Positions 31,361 to 39,791 of a DNA stretch of 64,000 nucleotides are shown one piece after another. How positions within the stretch are numbered: position 1 is the stretch's first letter; every line of letters starts with the position of its first letter. Position numbers and translations under genes: made by a program. A model generated the notes under the pieces. The model made no database searches, had not been told where the DNA came from, and was given only the letters and a program-made list of their open reading frames with translations. This stretch comes from Rhizobiales bacterium 65-79 (lineage in GTDB: Bacteria > Pseudomonadota > Alphaproteobacteria > Rhizobiales > Rhizobiaceae): the NCBI GenBank assembly GCA_001896885.1, contig MKRJ01000046.1, positions 1 through 64,000 on the forward strand, written 5' to 3'.

Positions 31361-32164
31361 ATGCCTGCTTCACACCTGAGACTTACCCTGGTCGGCGGTC
31401 CGACCATGCTCATCGAATATGAGGAATGGAGGTTCCTGACCGATCCGACCTTCGACCCGCCCGGCCTCTATCGCGAAAGGCCGGTGCGCTTCGAGAAGAC
31501 GTCCGGTCCGGCGCTAGCGGCGGACGAGATCGGCCCTGTCGATGCCGTGCTTCTGAGTCACGACCAGCATTTCGACAATCTCGATCATGCCGGCAGGGCG
31601 ATGCTTTCCTCCGCCGGCGTGGTCTATACGACGAAGGCCGGCGCTGCCCGGCTGGGAGGCAATGCGGTGGGGCTGGCGCCGTTCGAGACCGTCGTCCTGA
31701 CAGGCCAGGGCAAGCGGGATCTTCGGATCACCGCCACGCCGGCGCGGCACGGTCCGATCGGCATCGAACCGCTGTCCGGCGACGTCGTCGGCTTCGCGCT
31801 CGGCGACGACCGGCCCGGCGACCTCGCTTACCTCACCGGCGACACCGTCTGGTACGAAGGTACCGCGGAGGTGGCGCGACGCTTTTCGCCCGAGGTAGTG
31901 ATCCTTTTCACGGGGGCCGCCGAGCCGCGCGGGCGTTTCCACATGACCATGGGCAGCGAGGATGCGCTGGAGGCGGCGAACGCTTTCCCCGACGCGAAAC
32001 TGGTCGCGATCCACAATGAGGGCTGGGTTCACCTCCGGGAGAGCCTGGACCAGCTTGTGGACGTGTTCGAGAAATTCGGCAAGGCTGCGCGGCTCATCCC
32101 CATCGAGAGAGGTCGGCCGCTGTTGTTGCCGATGCCGCGAACCCGGACAAAGGCTTCGGCTTGA
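31361..32164 (+). CDS. MBL-fold metal-dependent hydrolase (UlaG-like)
   Basis: 267-aa protein of the Lactamase_B_3/UlaG-like metallo-beta-lactamase superfamily. Metal-binding text SHDQHFDNLD (HxxHxD), then ARHGPIG, a TGDTVWYEG segment and a late HNEGW. These are the expected metal ligands of a binuclear hydrolase. It follows the tautomerase gene by 40 bases in the same direction, so both may form a small catabolic operon under the LysR regulator. The substrate is not known. Confidence 0.85.
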   Translation: MPASHLRLTLVGGPTMLIEYEEWRFLTDPTFDPPGLYRERPVRFEKTSGPALAADEIGPVDAVLLSHDQHFDNLDHAGRAMLSSAGVVYTTKAGAARLGGNAVGLAPFETVVLTGQGKRDLRITATPARHGPIGIEPLSGDVVGFALGDDRPGDLAYLTGDTVWYEGTAEVARRFSPEVVILFTGAAEPRGRFHMTMGSEDALEAANAFPDAKLVAIHNEGWVHLRESLDQLVDVFEKFGKAARLIPIERGRPLLLPMPRTRTKASA

Positions 32165-32251
32165 TCAAGGCCGCGGCCGCATCGCTGCGACGGGCAAGTC
32201 GCGGAACGGCCACGGCAGGATAGTCACCCCATGTTCGACGCGGTGAATCGC

Positions 32252-33721
32252 CTACCGATAATCCGCTGGCGCGACGAAACCGCCGAATTGACGCTCGATC
32301 AACGCGGCCAGTTTCAGTGGCGTACGGTCTTCCAGCCACGGTCCGACGATCTGCACGCCGATCGGAAGGCCCTCCACCGAGCGGCCGATGGGAACGGCGG
32401 TCGCCGGCAATCCTGGAAGGGTCGCGACACCCGGCCACGCAAGCTGATCGCCATAGGGGTGGGCCTCGCCGTTGATCGATATCCGGCGCGTACCCATCTC
32501 CGGGGAATGATCGTGGGGGAAGGCTGTCACCGGCGAGATGGGGCAGATGAGGGCATCGAAGTGCCGGAAGAAGTCGCGCCATTCAGCCCGGAGGCGCGAG
32601 CGCTCTCCGTTCGCGGCGAGCCAGTCACGATGGCTGAGGACCGCGCCGCGGACGCCTTCGGCCGACAGGCTCGTCTCCGTGACGGGAATGCCTGCCGCCT
32701 CCTTCTGCAGCCTGGCATAGACGTCCGTCGGCCAGCTCGCGGCGAAGAAGGACATCAGCATGCGCATATATAGCCGCGCGCCTTCGGCAAGATCGGGAAG
32801 CAACCCGCTTTGCCGCTCGATCCGCACGCCTTTCGCCGCAAGGCCGACAGCCAGCGCCTCGATCGCGGCCGCTATCTCCTTGTCCGTCGGCACCAGCGGG
32901 TGCGTATCCAGGATCAGCACGCGATAGCCGTCCAGGTCTTCATGCCGGGCAGGCGGCAGGTCGAGCCTGTAGGCGATGCCGGCCTCGATCTCGTCGGGAC
33001 CCGCCATCACGTCGAAAAGTAGGGTCAGGTCCGCCGCCGAGCGCGCCATCGGCCCGACGACCGCCAGATCGTGCGTATCCGGCAGGGGCGGAAACGGCGG
33101 CGGGACATGACCCCGCGTTGCCACGACGCCGAGGCTGGGCTTATGGGCATAGACGCCACAGAAATGCGCCGGCACCCGCAACGACCCGCCGATATCGGAC
33201 CCGAGCGCGAGCGGAGCGTAGCCGGCGGCGAGCGCCGCCGAGGAGCCCCCGGACGAGCCGCCGGGAGAGCGGGAGAGGTCGTACGGGTTGTTGGTCGTGC
33301 CGTAGAGGTCGTTGTAGCTCTGCCAGTCGCCGAGCCCGAGCGGAACGTTGGTTTTGCCGAGAATGACGCCGCCCGCCGCCTTGACGCGGGCGACCGGCAA
33401 GGAATCCTCTTGCGCCACGAATTCGGCATGCTGCGGAAATCCCCACGTCGTCGGCAGCCCCGCGATATTGAACGATTCCTTCACGAGCAACGGAACGCCG
33501 AGCAGCGGTCGGCGCTCGCCCTTCGCCAGGGCCTTGTCGGCAGCGTCGGCAGTTTCCAGCGCCCGGTCGAAGTCGCGCACGCAGACAGCGTTGATCTGGG
33601 GATCGAACCGCTCGATGCGGGCGATGGCGGCTTCGGCGAGCTCGCGGGCGGAGACCTCCATGGCCGCAAGCGCTGCCGTCATTTCTCCGGCCGATCTGTA
33701 GCTCCATTCGGATTTTTTCAT
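32252..33721 (-). CDS. Amidase-signature family amidase
   Basis: 489-aa cytoplasmic amidase. The Ser-cisSer-Lys triad is complete: Lys81 (LLVKESFNIAG), cis-Ser156 in GGSSGGSS, and nucleophile Ser180 in GSDIGGS, with the canonical 24-residue spacing. No signal peptide. The family hydrolyses carboxamides, including indoleacetamide, allophanate-like and aryl amides; the specific substrate cannot be deduced. Convergent with the MBL gene and divergent from a GNAT gene. Confidence 0.9.
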   Translation of the reverse strand: MKKSEWSYRSAGEMTAALAAMEVSARELAEAAIARIERFDPQINAVCVRDFDRALETADAADKALAKGERRPLLGVPLLVKESFNIAGLPTTWGFPQHAEFVAQEDSLPVARVKAAGGVILGKTNVPLGLGDWQSYNDLYGTTNNPYDLSRSPGGSSGGSSAALAAGYAPLALGSDIGGSLRVPAHFCGVYAHKPSLGVVATRGHVPPPFPPLPDTHDLAVVGPMARSAADLTLLFDVMAGPDEIEAGIAYRLDLPPARHEDLDGYRVLILDTHPLVPTDKEIAAAIEALAVGLAAKGVRIERQSGLLPDLAEGARLYMRMLMSFFAASWPTDVYARLQKEAAGIPVTETSLSAEGVRGAVLSHRDWLAANGERSRLRAEWRDFFRHFDALICPISPVTAFPHDHSPEMGTRRISINGEAHPYGDQLAWPGVATLPGLPATAVPIGRSVEGLPIGVQIVGPWLEDRTPLKLAALIERQFGGFVAPADYR

Positions 33722-33856
33722 GCTTGTGTGAATTCCGTTCGAAAGGCGAGAGATTGCGGCCTTTCAGACGATGCCGCAAGATGCAAGCGTGACCAGGAAA
33801 GCCCGGCCGTTCAGTCAGGATATGCCGATTTCCTCTCCAGAATGGTATGGCCGGAG

Positions 33857-34318
33857 ATGAATGCGAATACCCGTTTCAAGCTGCGCCCTTCGGATCATGC
33901 CGATTACGATGCGATCGCCGAGATCTGGCACGGCAGCGCGAGCTTGCCCGGAGTCGGGCCGCGCGAGATGCCATCGCTCGCCTGGTTACGTGAACGTCTC
34001 GACCGCGAGTTCGCCGCAGGCTGGGCGGTCACGGTAGCCGTCGAGGGGAGTGCCGTCCTCGGATTCGTGGCGATCAAGCCGAAGGAATCGGTTCTCGACC
34101 AGATATTCGTCCGGCCAGGATGGCTCGGGCGCGGCATCGGCCAGGCGCTCCTGGCTCACGCCAAGGCCGCGATGCCGGAAGGCTTCACTCTCTATACGAG
34201 GCACACCAACCAGGGAGCCCGCCTCTTCTATGAAAAGGCCGGCCTGCACCATTTCCGCGACGGGGTCCATTCGACCAGCGGCGATCCGATTGCATATTAC
34301 AGCTGGAGCGGAGATTGA
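33857..34318 (+). CDS. GNAT-family N-acetyltransferase
   Basis: 153-aa acetyltransferase with the complete GNAT core: beta-strand text VLGFVAIKPKESVLDQIFV, the acetyl-CoA pyrophosphate loop RPGWLGRGIGQALL, and the C-terminal TNQGARLFYEKAGLHHF. The start is uncertain: ATG 33857 (MNANTRFKL) matches the family start but GGAG abuts it; ATG 33842 would add five residues. Substrate unknown. Last gene of the accessory block before DUF1178. Confidence 0.82.
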   Translation: MNANTRFKLRPSDHADYDAIAEIWHGSASLPGVGPREMPSLAWLRERLDREFAAGWAVTVAVEGSAVLGFVAIKPKESVLDQIFVRPGWLGRGIGQALLAHAKAAMPEGFTLYTRHTNQGARLFYEKAGLHHFRDGVHSTSGDPIAYYSWSGD

Positions 34319-34369
34319 CGACCGGCTTGTAAATTCAGCCGCCGGCGGGGTCTTCGCGGGCGCCCGAGC

Positions 34370-34795
34370 TTAATTCCTGTCTTCTGGAAACACCGGAATC
34401 GGCATGAACTCGACGCCGTCCTCGGCGAGGCTCCTCGCCTCCTCCGGCGTCGCCTCGCCATAGATGCCGCGTGGATCCGTCTCGCCGAAATGGATCTTGC
34501 GCGCCTCCTCGGCGAATTTGTCGCCGACATAGTCGGCATTCTCGCGCATCTTTTCCGACAGCGCCTTCAACGCGGCCATCGCCTTCTTCTGCTCGGCGTT
34601 CATGGCGAGCGCCATCTTGTCGCGCTTGCGTCCGGTGGAGACGGCGGGCGCCATCAGCGCCTTTTCCACCTTGACCGAGCCGCAGTCCGGGCAGGCGATC
34701 AACCCCCGCTTCTGCTGCTTTTCGAAATCTTCCGAATTGCGGAACCAACCGTCGAAGGAATGGTCGTTCTGACAGGAAAGAGAGAAGCGGATCAT
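34370..34795 (-). CDS. DUF1178 family protein
   Basis: 141-aa alphaproteobacterial protein with an N-terminal zinc-ribbon-like motif: Cys8 (LSCQNDHSFDGWF) and the pair in IACPDCGS. The middle is Lys/Met-rich and helical, and the C-terminal VEFMPIPVFPEDRN is conserved in the family. Function unknown. Its start overlaps the nitrilase stop (ATGA), so it is translationally coupled to it; the pair and grxC are a conserved neighbourhood in rhizobia. Confidence 0.88.
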   Translation of the reverse strand: MIRFSLSCQNDHSFDGWFRNSEDFEKQQKRGLIACPDCGSVKVEKALMAPAVSTGRKRDKMALAMNAEQKKAMAALKALSEKMRENADYVGDKFAEEARKIHFGETDPRGIYGEATPEEARSLAEDGVEFMPIPVFPEDRN

Positions 34796-35655
34796 GATGC
34801 CTTGCGTCGCTCGGCGGGTACGGCACCCGCGATGCGCACGGTGAATTCGCGCGCGTTCTTGAGATTGGGTATCTTGGCGCGCGCCGCGGCCGACGCCGCG
34901 ACGTCGATATCGGCGACGATCACGCCGGGCTCGTCATGGTCGGCTTCGGCAACGATCCGGCCCCACGGGTCGACGATCATCGAATGGCCGAAGGTCTCGC
35001 GGCCATCCTCGTGGCGGCCGCCTTGCGCGGCGGAAACCACCCAGGCGCCGTTTTCGATGGCGCGGGCGCGCAGCAGGATATGCCAGTGCGCCTCGCCGGT
35101 CTGCCGCGTGAACGCCGCCGGCGTCGTCAGCACCTCGGCGCCGGCCATCGCCTGCGCCCTGAAAAGCTGCGGAAAGCGCAGATCGTAGCAGACGGCAAGC
35201 CCCAGCCGCGCTTCCGGCAGATCGGCGATCACCGTCTCGCGGCCCGGCTCGTATGTGGCGGATTCCCGCCAGCTCTCGCCATTGTCGAGATCGACATCGA
35301 ACATATGGATCTTGTCGTAGGTCGTGACGAGATTGCCCGCCGGATCGAACAGGAAGGCGCGGTTGGCGATCTTGCCGTCCTCACGCGCGATCGCGGTCGA
35401 GCCGACATGGACATGGATGCCGAGTTCGCGGGAGAGCTTTTCCGCCGCCCCGGCGATCAGATCGGTGGATTGCGGCCTGAGCGACGCGAACAGCGCCTTG
35501 CGGTCGCGCTGCAGGCCGCCCGTCATTTCCGGAGATTGAACATAGCGCGCGCCCTTCGCCGCCGCCTCGCGCACCAGCGCCTCGAAATCGGCGGCGTTGC
35601 GCGCCGTGTCCGTGCCCGAACGCATCTGCACCGCGGCTACCCTGAAGCTCGCCAT
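34792..35655 (-). CDS. Carbon-nitrogen hydrolase, Nit1/YafV-like omega-amidase group
   Basis: 287-aa nitrilase-superfamily enzyme with the full catalytic triad: Glu43 (SPEMTGG), Lys115 (YDKIHMFDV) and Cys156 (LAVCYDLRFP). Close in text to bacterial Nit1/NIT-like proteins that hydrolyse deaminated glutathione or omega-amides, a metabolite-repair role. That fits the neighbouring glutaredoxin gene 34 bases upstream on the same strand. The exact substrate is inferred. Confidence 0.9.
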   Translation of the reverse strand: MASFRVAAVQMRSGTDTARNAADFEALVREAAAKGARYVQSPEMTGGLQRDRKALFASLRPQSTDLIAGAAEKLSRELGIHVHVGSTAIAREDGKIANRAFLFDPAGNLVTTYDKIHMFDVDLDNGESWRESATYEPGRETVIADLPEARLGLAVCYDLRFPQLFRAQAMAGAEVLTTPAAFTRQTGEAHWHILLRARAIENGAWVVSAAQGGRHEDGRETFGHSMIVDPWGRIVAEADHDEPGVIVADIDVAASAAARAKIPNLKNAREFTVRIAGAVPAERRKAS

Positions 35656-35689
35656 TATTCTCTCCTCCTACATCCCCGCCCTGCCGGGA

Positions 35690-35956
35690 TCATGCCGCCT
35701 CGCCCGCAAGCATCCGGTCGAGCTTGCCGGCCGCGTCGAGCGCGTGCAGCTCGTCGGAGCCGCCGACATGCCGTCCGTCGATGAATATCTGCGGGAAGGT
35801 CGCGCGGCCGTTGGCGCGCTGGATCATCTCCTGCCGAAGCTCGGGCGAGAAGCTGGCGTCATGCTCGTTATAGGCCACGCCCTTCTTTTCGAGCAGCCGC
35901 TTGGCGGCCATGCAGTAGCCGCACATAGTCCTCGTATAGATCGTCACTTCGGCCAT
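35690..35956 (-). CDS. grxC: Glutaredoxin 3
   Basis: 88-aa thiol-disulfide oxidoreductase that uses glutathione. The dithiol active site is CGYC (Cys12-Cys15), a variant of the usual CPYC; the cis-Pro motif TFPQIFIDG and the glutathione-binding GGSDEL are intact. Cytoplasmic. Part of the comF-grxC-nitrilase-DUF1178 leftward cluster. Confidence 0.95.
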   Translation of the reverse strand: MAEVTIYTRTMCGYCMAAKRLLEKKGVAYNEHDASFSPELRQEMIQRANGRATFPQIFIDGRHVGGSDELHALDAAGKLDRMLAGEAA

Positions 35957-36017
35957 CGCCGCGCTCCAAGCTCCCGGTTGGCGTTCAACTGTCGGGCGCC
36001 CAACCCTTTGTATCGGC

Positions 36018-36803
36018 TTATATAGTCGCTGCCTCGTCCGGCCGGAAGTCCCCTGGCAGCACGCGAGCGAAGGTCAGCACGTCGACGCCCGTCGCGCCGC
36101 CGCGCTTCAGCGCCCTGGCGGCGGCGGAAATGGTGGCGCCCGTCGTATAGACGTCGTCGACCAGGAGCACGCGGCGACCGCGCACCTTGATGTCGCCTTC
36201 GGGCGGCACGCGGAAGGCGCCGCGCACATTGTCCTCGCGTTCGCGCCGATCCAATCCGACCTGCTGGCGCGTGATTTTAACGCGCGCAAGGGCCATAGGC
36301 TCGAACGGCTTGCCGGAACGGCGGGCCAGCGCCCGCGCCAGCTCGGCCGACTGGTTGAAGCGCCGCCGCAGGAACCGACCACGATGCAGCGGCACCGGCA
36401 CGATGGTTTCGGCGTCGGCGAGAAGCTCGGCGCCGGCGCGCGCCATCCACCCGGCCATCCATCGCGCCAGATCGGTTCGGTCGCTGTATTTCAACCCCTG
36501 CACCATGCGCCTTGCCACGCCGTGGTAGGAGACGGCGGCGCGGGCGCGCTGGAACGGTGGCGGATTGGCGATGGCCTCGGCGGAAAGGAAGCCTTCGCCC
36601 ATGTCGTGCGTGAACGGCGTCCCCATCACCTCGCACCACGGACGTTCGAGGAAACGGATTTTCGGCCAGCATTCGCCACACAGCGTTCCCGGTTCGGTGA
36701 CGATGCGCCGGCACCCGGCGCAGAGCGGCGGGAATAGCATCCTTATCCCGAATCCGACCGCGCTCGCCGCGAACCCCTTTACATGCGCCCCCTTGATATC
36801 CAC
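36018..36803 (-). CDS. comF: ComF-family phosphoribosyltransferase-like protein
   Basis: About 261-aa ComF/GntX-type protein. An N-terminal zinc-finger-like region has CAGC and CGECW pairs, and the C-terminal PRTase motif is VLLVDDVYTTGATISAAA. Homologues take part in DNA uptake or in using DNA as carbon source, but the biochemical role is open. The start is uncertain: GTG 36803 (VDIKGAHVKG) is chosen; extension to a TTG at 36872 would run almost into the divergent methyltransferase gene. Confidence 0.85.
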   Translation of the reverse strand: MDIKGAHVKGFAASAVGFGIRMLFPPLCAGCRRIVTEPGTLCGECWPKIRFLERPWCEVMGTPFTHDMGEGFLSAEAIANPPPFQRARAAVSYHGVARRMVQGLKYSDRTDLARWMAGWMARAGAELLADAETIVPVPLHRGRFLRRRFNQSAELARALARRSGKPFEPMALARVKITRQQVGLDRREREDNVRGAFRVPPEGDIKVRGRRVLLVDDVYTTGATISAAARALKRGGATGVDVLTFARVLPGDFRPDEAATI

Positions 36804-36874
36804 ACCGCGATCCGTAAGTGCAGTCACCAACGCCTCAAAGTGGAATTGAGCCTTTTTTCGGCACGCGGGCAAGG

Positions 36875-37756
36875 ATGATGGAGCGGGTCTTCGATACGGA
36901 TCTTCTGGTTCAGCGCAAGAAACGCGCGCGCCGCGCCGGCATAGCCGACGCCGATTTCCTCATGCGCCGCGTCGCGGAAGACCTCGGCGACCGCCTCTCC
37001 ACGGTGGGAAGGGATTTCGCGGAAGCCGCCGCGCTTTTCTGCCAGACGCCGGCCGCCGCCGATGCGCTACGTCGAAGCGGCAAGGTCGCGACCGTTCGCC
37101 GCGTGGAAGCCGACGCGGCCTCGCTGGGCGGCGAGAAAGGAACGCTCGCGGAGCCGGAGACGGTGCCGCTGCCACCGGAGAGCATCGACCTCGCCGTCTC
37201 GCTGCTCTCGCTGCATTCGGTCAACGACATCCCCGGCATGCTCGTCCAGATCCGCCGCGCGCTCCGGCCGGACGGGCTTTTCCTCGGCGCATTGGCGGGT
37301 TCGGGCACGCTTGCCGAGCTGCGCGAGTCTCTGCTCGTGGCCGAGACGGAGCTTTCCGGCGGCGCCAGCCCCCGCGTCGCGCCTTTCGTCGACGTGCGTG
37401 ACGCCGGCGGCCTGCTGCAGCGCGCCGGCTTCGCGCTTCCCGTCGCCGATACGGAAACGGTTCGCGTGCGCTATGGCTCGATGTTCGAATTGATGCGCGA
37501 TCTGCGCGCCATGGGCGAGACCAGCGTCCTGGCGACCCGGCCGCGGCGGCCGGCGCCGCTCAGCCTCTTCTCGCGCGCGGCGGAAATCTACGCCGAGCGG
37601 CACGCCGATGCGGACGGCCGCATCCCGGCGACGTTCCAGATCGTATGGCTGTCGGGCTGGGCGCCGCACGCCTCCCAGCAAAAGCCGCTGAAGCCCGGCA
37701 GCGCCAGCGCCCGGCTGGCGGACGCGTTAGCGTCGAGCCGAAAGAACGAATCGTGA
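36875..37756 (+). CDS. SAM-dependent methyltransferase (BioC/NDUFAF5-like)
   Basis: 293-aa class I methyltransferase. Text such as ESIDLAVSLLSLHSVNDIPG and LRPDGLFLGALAG matches the NDUFAF5/BioC-like group; the SAM motif I is degenerate in this subfamily. Start ATG 36875 follows AAGG; a second ATG is adjacent at 36878. In mitochondria the relative NDUFAF5 is an arginine hydroxylase for complex I assembly, so a respiratory-complex role is conceivable here. Divergent from comF. Confidence 0.82.
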   Translation: MMERVFDTDLLVQRKKRARRAGIADADFLMRRVAEDLGDRLSTVGRDFAEAAALFCQTPAAADALRRSGKVATVRRVEADAASLGGEKGTLAEPETVPLPPESIDLAVSLLSLHSVNDIPGMLVQIRRALRPDGLFLGALAGSGTLAELRESLLVAETELSGGASPRVAPFVDVRDAGGLLQRAGFALPVADTETVRVRYGSMFELMRDLRAMGETSVLATRPRRPAPLSLFSRAAEIYAERHADADGRIPATFQIVWLSGWAPHASQQKPLKPGSASARLADALASSRKNES

Positions 37757-37765
37757 TTTCGGCCG

Positions 37766-37939
37766 TCAGTGGTAGCTGAACGCCTCGGTCAGCCTGCTGT
37801 TGTTGTCGCTGAAAAGAAACTGGATGGCATTCGACAAAGCTGTAATACCGACAATGGCGGCCAGCGAAACAAGCACGGCGATCAAGCCGTATTCGATGGC
37901 TGTCGCACCACTTTCATCTTCGATGAAACGCCTCAACAT
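37766..37939 (-). CDS. Flp/Fap-type IVb pilin (57 aa)
   Basis: Small reading frame that translates as MLRRFIEDESGATAIEYGLI followed by a hydrophobic helix (residues about 14-41) and a polar tail ending EAFSYH. The GATAIEYGLI motif with Gly11 and Glu16 is the Flp prepilin-peptidase site: cleavage after Gly and the conserved Glu/Tyr. It encodes the subunit of Tad-type adhesive pili. GAGG lies about nine bases before ATG 37939. No tad/cpa genes are near; an isolated pilin copy. The CtrA box at 38011-38026 is 72 bases upstream of the start. Confidence 0.88.
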   Translation of the reverse strand: MLRRFIEDESGATAIEYGLIAVLVSLAAIVGITALSNAIQFLFSDNNSRLTEAFSYH

Positions 37940-37982
37940 CTCATGCCTCGTTGGCTCTCCGATGTGCGCACTGTAATTTCCC

Positions 37983-38004
37983 CGCGTTAAAAAAGGTTAA
38001 CGCG
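37983..38004. promoter_or_regulatory. perfect palindrome upstream of the pilin gene
   Basis: CGCGTTAA-AAAAGG-TTAACGCG, 8-bp arms, 44 bases before the pilin start codon. It contains TTAA half-sites but with 6-base spacing, so it may be an additional regulator site or leader hairpin. Confidence 0.5.
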
Positions 38005-38010
38005 ACGCAC

Positions 38011-38026
38011 TTAACCCGGGCTTAAC
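38011..38026 (+). promoter_or_regulatory. CtrA box
   Basis: TTAA-CCCGGGC-TTAAC is an exact match to the full CtrA consensus TTAA-N7-TTAAC. It lies 72 bases upstream of the leftward pilin start. CtrA directly activates pilA in Caulobacter, so cell-cycle control of this pilin is likely. Confidence 0.7.
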
Positions 38027-38095
38027 GGGGAGGCCGGCTCCGACGGAAGGCCTGCCGTCGGGCGGCCGGCTCGAAATATCGTAATCTGCGGCCGA

Positions 38096-38407
38096 TCAGC
38101 AATCGCCGGTGCGGACGCCATTGAAGTGGATGACGCAAACCGAACTCGGCGTGTCCTGCAGGATACTGCGATGTAGCGTGTATATCTTGCCCGTGGGCAC
38201 CGTTCCGGTCACCATCCGGTCGATGCCCGGCAGCGCGTTCACCCCTGCCACGCGGGTTTCGCGGTCGAGCACCGGGGCGAGAAGAAGCGCGATGGCGATC
38301 GCCGTCGACCCGAACAGGAGAGCGATGCGGATCGCCCCGCTCTGCACGATTTCAAGGAGCGGACCGCGCTCCGCAAGAAACTTTTCCCAGTCGCTGTCGC
38401 CGAACAT
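38096..38407 (-). CDS. Hypothetical single-pass membrane protein
   Basis: 103-aa protein not matched to a named family. One hydrophobic helix (about 27-45, IRIALLFGSTAIAIALLLAP) separates an acidic cytoplasmic-looking start (MFGDSDWEKFLAERGP) from a periplasmic tail with two Cys (SVCVIHFNG, TGDC). It lies between mutT and the pilin gene on the same strand; the pilin CtrA box follows its stop. A conserved membrane protein of rhizobia is my impression; no function can be given. Confidence 0.7.
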   Translation of the reverse strand: MFGDSDWEKFLAERGPLLEIVQSGAIRIALLFGSTAIAIALLLAPVLDRETRVAGVNALPGIDRMVTGTVPTGKIYTLHRSILQDTPSSVCVIHFNGVRTGDC

Positions 38408-38507
38408 CTTCGCCCCGTCCTTGTCGCGTGACCCGTGATGGGTGCCGATCGGCTAAACTTTGCACGGCGGGCTAAAGGATTGATTAACGGTCACCGCGGT
38501 TCGGGCT

Positions 38508-38915
38508 TCAAAGCAGGTCGATCAGATGCGCGATCAGCGGCTCGTCGGCAGGCGGCATCGGATAGTTGCGCATGTCGCGGGGCCGCACCCATTTCAGCTT
38601 CTGCCCCTCGCGCGGCACAGGCGTGCCCCAGAAGCGCCGGCAGACATAGAGCGGCATCAGCAGATGGAACGTCTCGTAGGTGTGGCTGGCGAAGGTGAGC
38701 GGCGCGAGACAGGCAATCTTCGTCTCGATACCGAGTTCTTCCTCGAGTTCGCGCACCAGTGCCTGTTCCGGCGTCTCGCCCGGATCGACCTTGCCGCCCG
38801 GAAATTCCCACAGGCCGGCCAGCGCCTTGCCCTCCGGCCGCTGCGACAGGAGCACACGCCCGTCGGTATCGACAAGCGCGCAGGCGGCGACCAGAACGAG
38901 CCGAAGCGGTTCCAT
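38508..38915 (-). CDS. mutT: MutT-type 8-oxo-dGTP diphosphatase (Nudix)
   Basis: 135-aa Nudix hydrolase that clears oxidised dGTP. The Nudix box is complete: GGKVDPGETPEQALVRELEEE followed by LGI (Gx5Ex7REUxEExGU) at about 40-62. The N-terminal VAACALVDTDGRVLLSQRP is MutT-like. It is four bases downstream of the GNAT gene and co-oriented with argJ, a cluster common in rhizobia. Confidence 0.92.
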   Translation of the reverse strand: MEPLRLVLVAACALVDTDGRVLLSQRPEGKALAGLWEFPGGKVDPGETPEQALVRELEEELGIETKIACLAPLTFASHTYETFHLLMPLYVCRRFWGTPVPREGQKLKWVRPRDMRNYPMPPADEPLIAHLIDLL

Positions 38916-38919
38916 CTGG

Positions 38920-39696
38920 CTACCCCTCCGGCGGCCGGCGGTAGTGATAGCGATAGACTTCCGAGAAGCCTATCGAACGGTACAGGCTGAGCGCCGCGTC
39001 GTTGTCGGCCGATACCTGCATCCAGCCCGTGCGCGCGCCATGCGACCGCGCCCATTTCAGCGCCGACAGGATGGTGCGGCGGGCATATCCCTTGCCGCGC
39101 TCCTCCGAAGCTGTGGCAATCTCGAAAAGCCCGGCGAGGTCGCCGTCCTGCACGCAGATCGCCGTCGTCATCGGTTGCCTGTCGCGCTCCAGCACGAACA
39201 GGCCCGTCCTCGGCTCGATCGAGCCGATGATTTGGGAAAGGCCGGGCCGCAGCGCCGGATCGAGGCTGTCGATGCCGATCGCCGCGTTGATGAAGCGCAT
39301 CACGTCCTTCAACGGAATCTGGTCGAGCGCCCCGTCGACGACGGGATGGGAAAGCGGGATGCGCATGACCAGCGACTCGTCGAAACGCGACCAGCCCTTT
39401 TCGTCGAGGTGCCGGTCGAGCACCGCGCCGGAAAGCGGCGACAGGCGAAAGGTGAGCGGCCGGCCTTGCGCCTCGAAGCGCCGCGCCGCTCCGGCGATGC
39501 GCTCGTCGAGCCGGTCGGTATCGGAGGGATCGAGCGGATTGACCGAATTGAGCCGCTTGGCGGGGTGCCCGGCGGTCAGCCGGATCACCCAGGTGCCATC
39601 ATACTGGACGGAAGCCGCCGGCCAGGCGCGGAAGCCCGCCGCCTCGTGACGCCGCACGGTCGCCAGATCCGGCATGACGGCCTTGGCCGGGTTCAT
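38920..39696 (-). CDS. GNAT-family N-acetyltransferase (long form)
   Basis: 258-aa protein with an N-terminal half of unclear fold (substrate domain with HPAKRLNSVNPLD) and a C-terminal GNAT domain: LAGLFEIATASEERGKGYARR and DNDAALSLYRSIGFSEVYRY. The start is ATG 39696 or ATG 39675 (MPDLATVRRH, AAGG upstream). Located between argJ and mutT; such tandem-half GNATs are often annotated with them. Substrate unknown. Confidence 0.85.
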   Translation of the reverse strand: MNPAKAVMPDLATVRRHEAAGFRAWPAASVQYDGTWVIRLTAGHPAKRLNSVNPLDPSDTDRLDERIAGAARRFEAQGRPLTFRLSPLSGAVLDRHLDEKGWSRFDESLVMRIPLSHPVVDGALDQIPLKDVMRFINAAIGIDSLDPALRPGLSQIIGSIEPRTGLFVLERDRQPMTTAICVQDGDLAGLFEIATASEERGKGYARRTILSALKWARSHGARTGWMQVSADNDAALSLYRSIGFSEVYRYHYRRPPEG

Positions 39697-39791
39697 GCCG
39701 CCGGAACCGGAATTGCCGGGCACGATGAGAAGCGGGGGGCAGCGTAGGGCACCAAATCCGCGGGTCCGATTGCAAATGCAGATAGACGGCT

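Noticed and set aside
38440-38500. TTAA half-sites upstream of the 103-aa membrane protein
   Set aside because: Only single half-sites without the 7-base spacing of a CtrA box.
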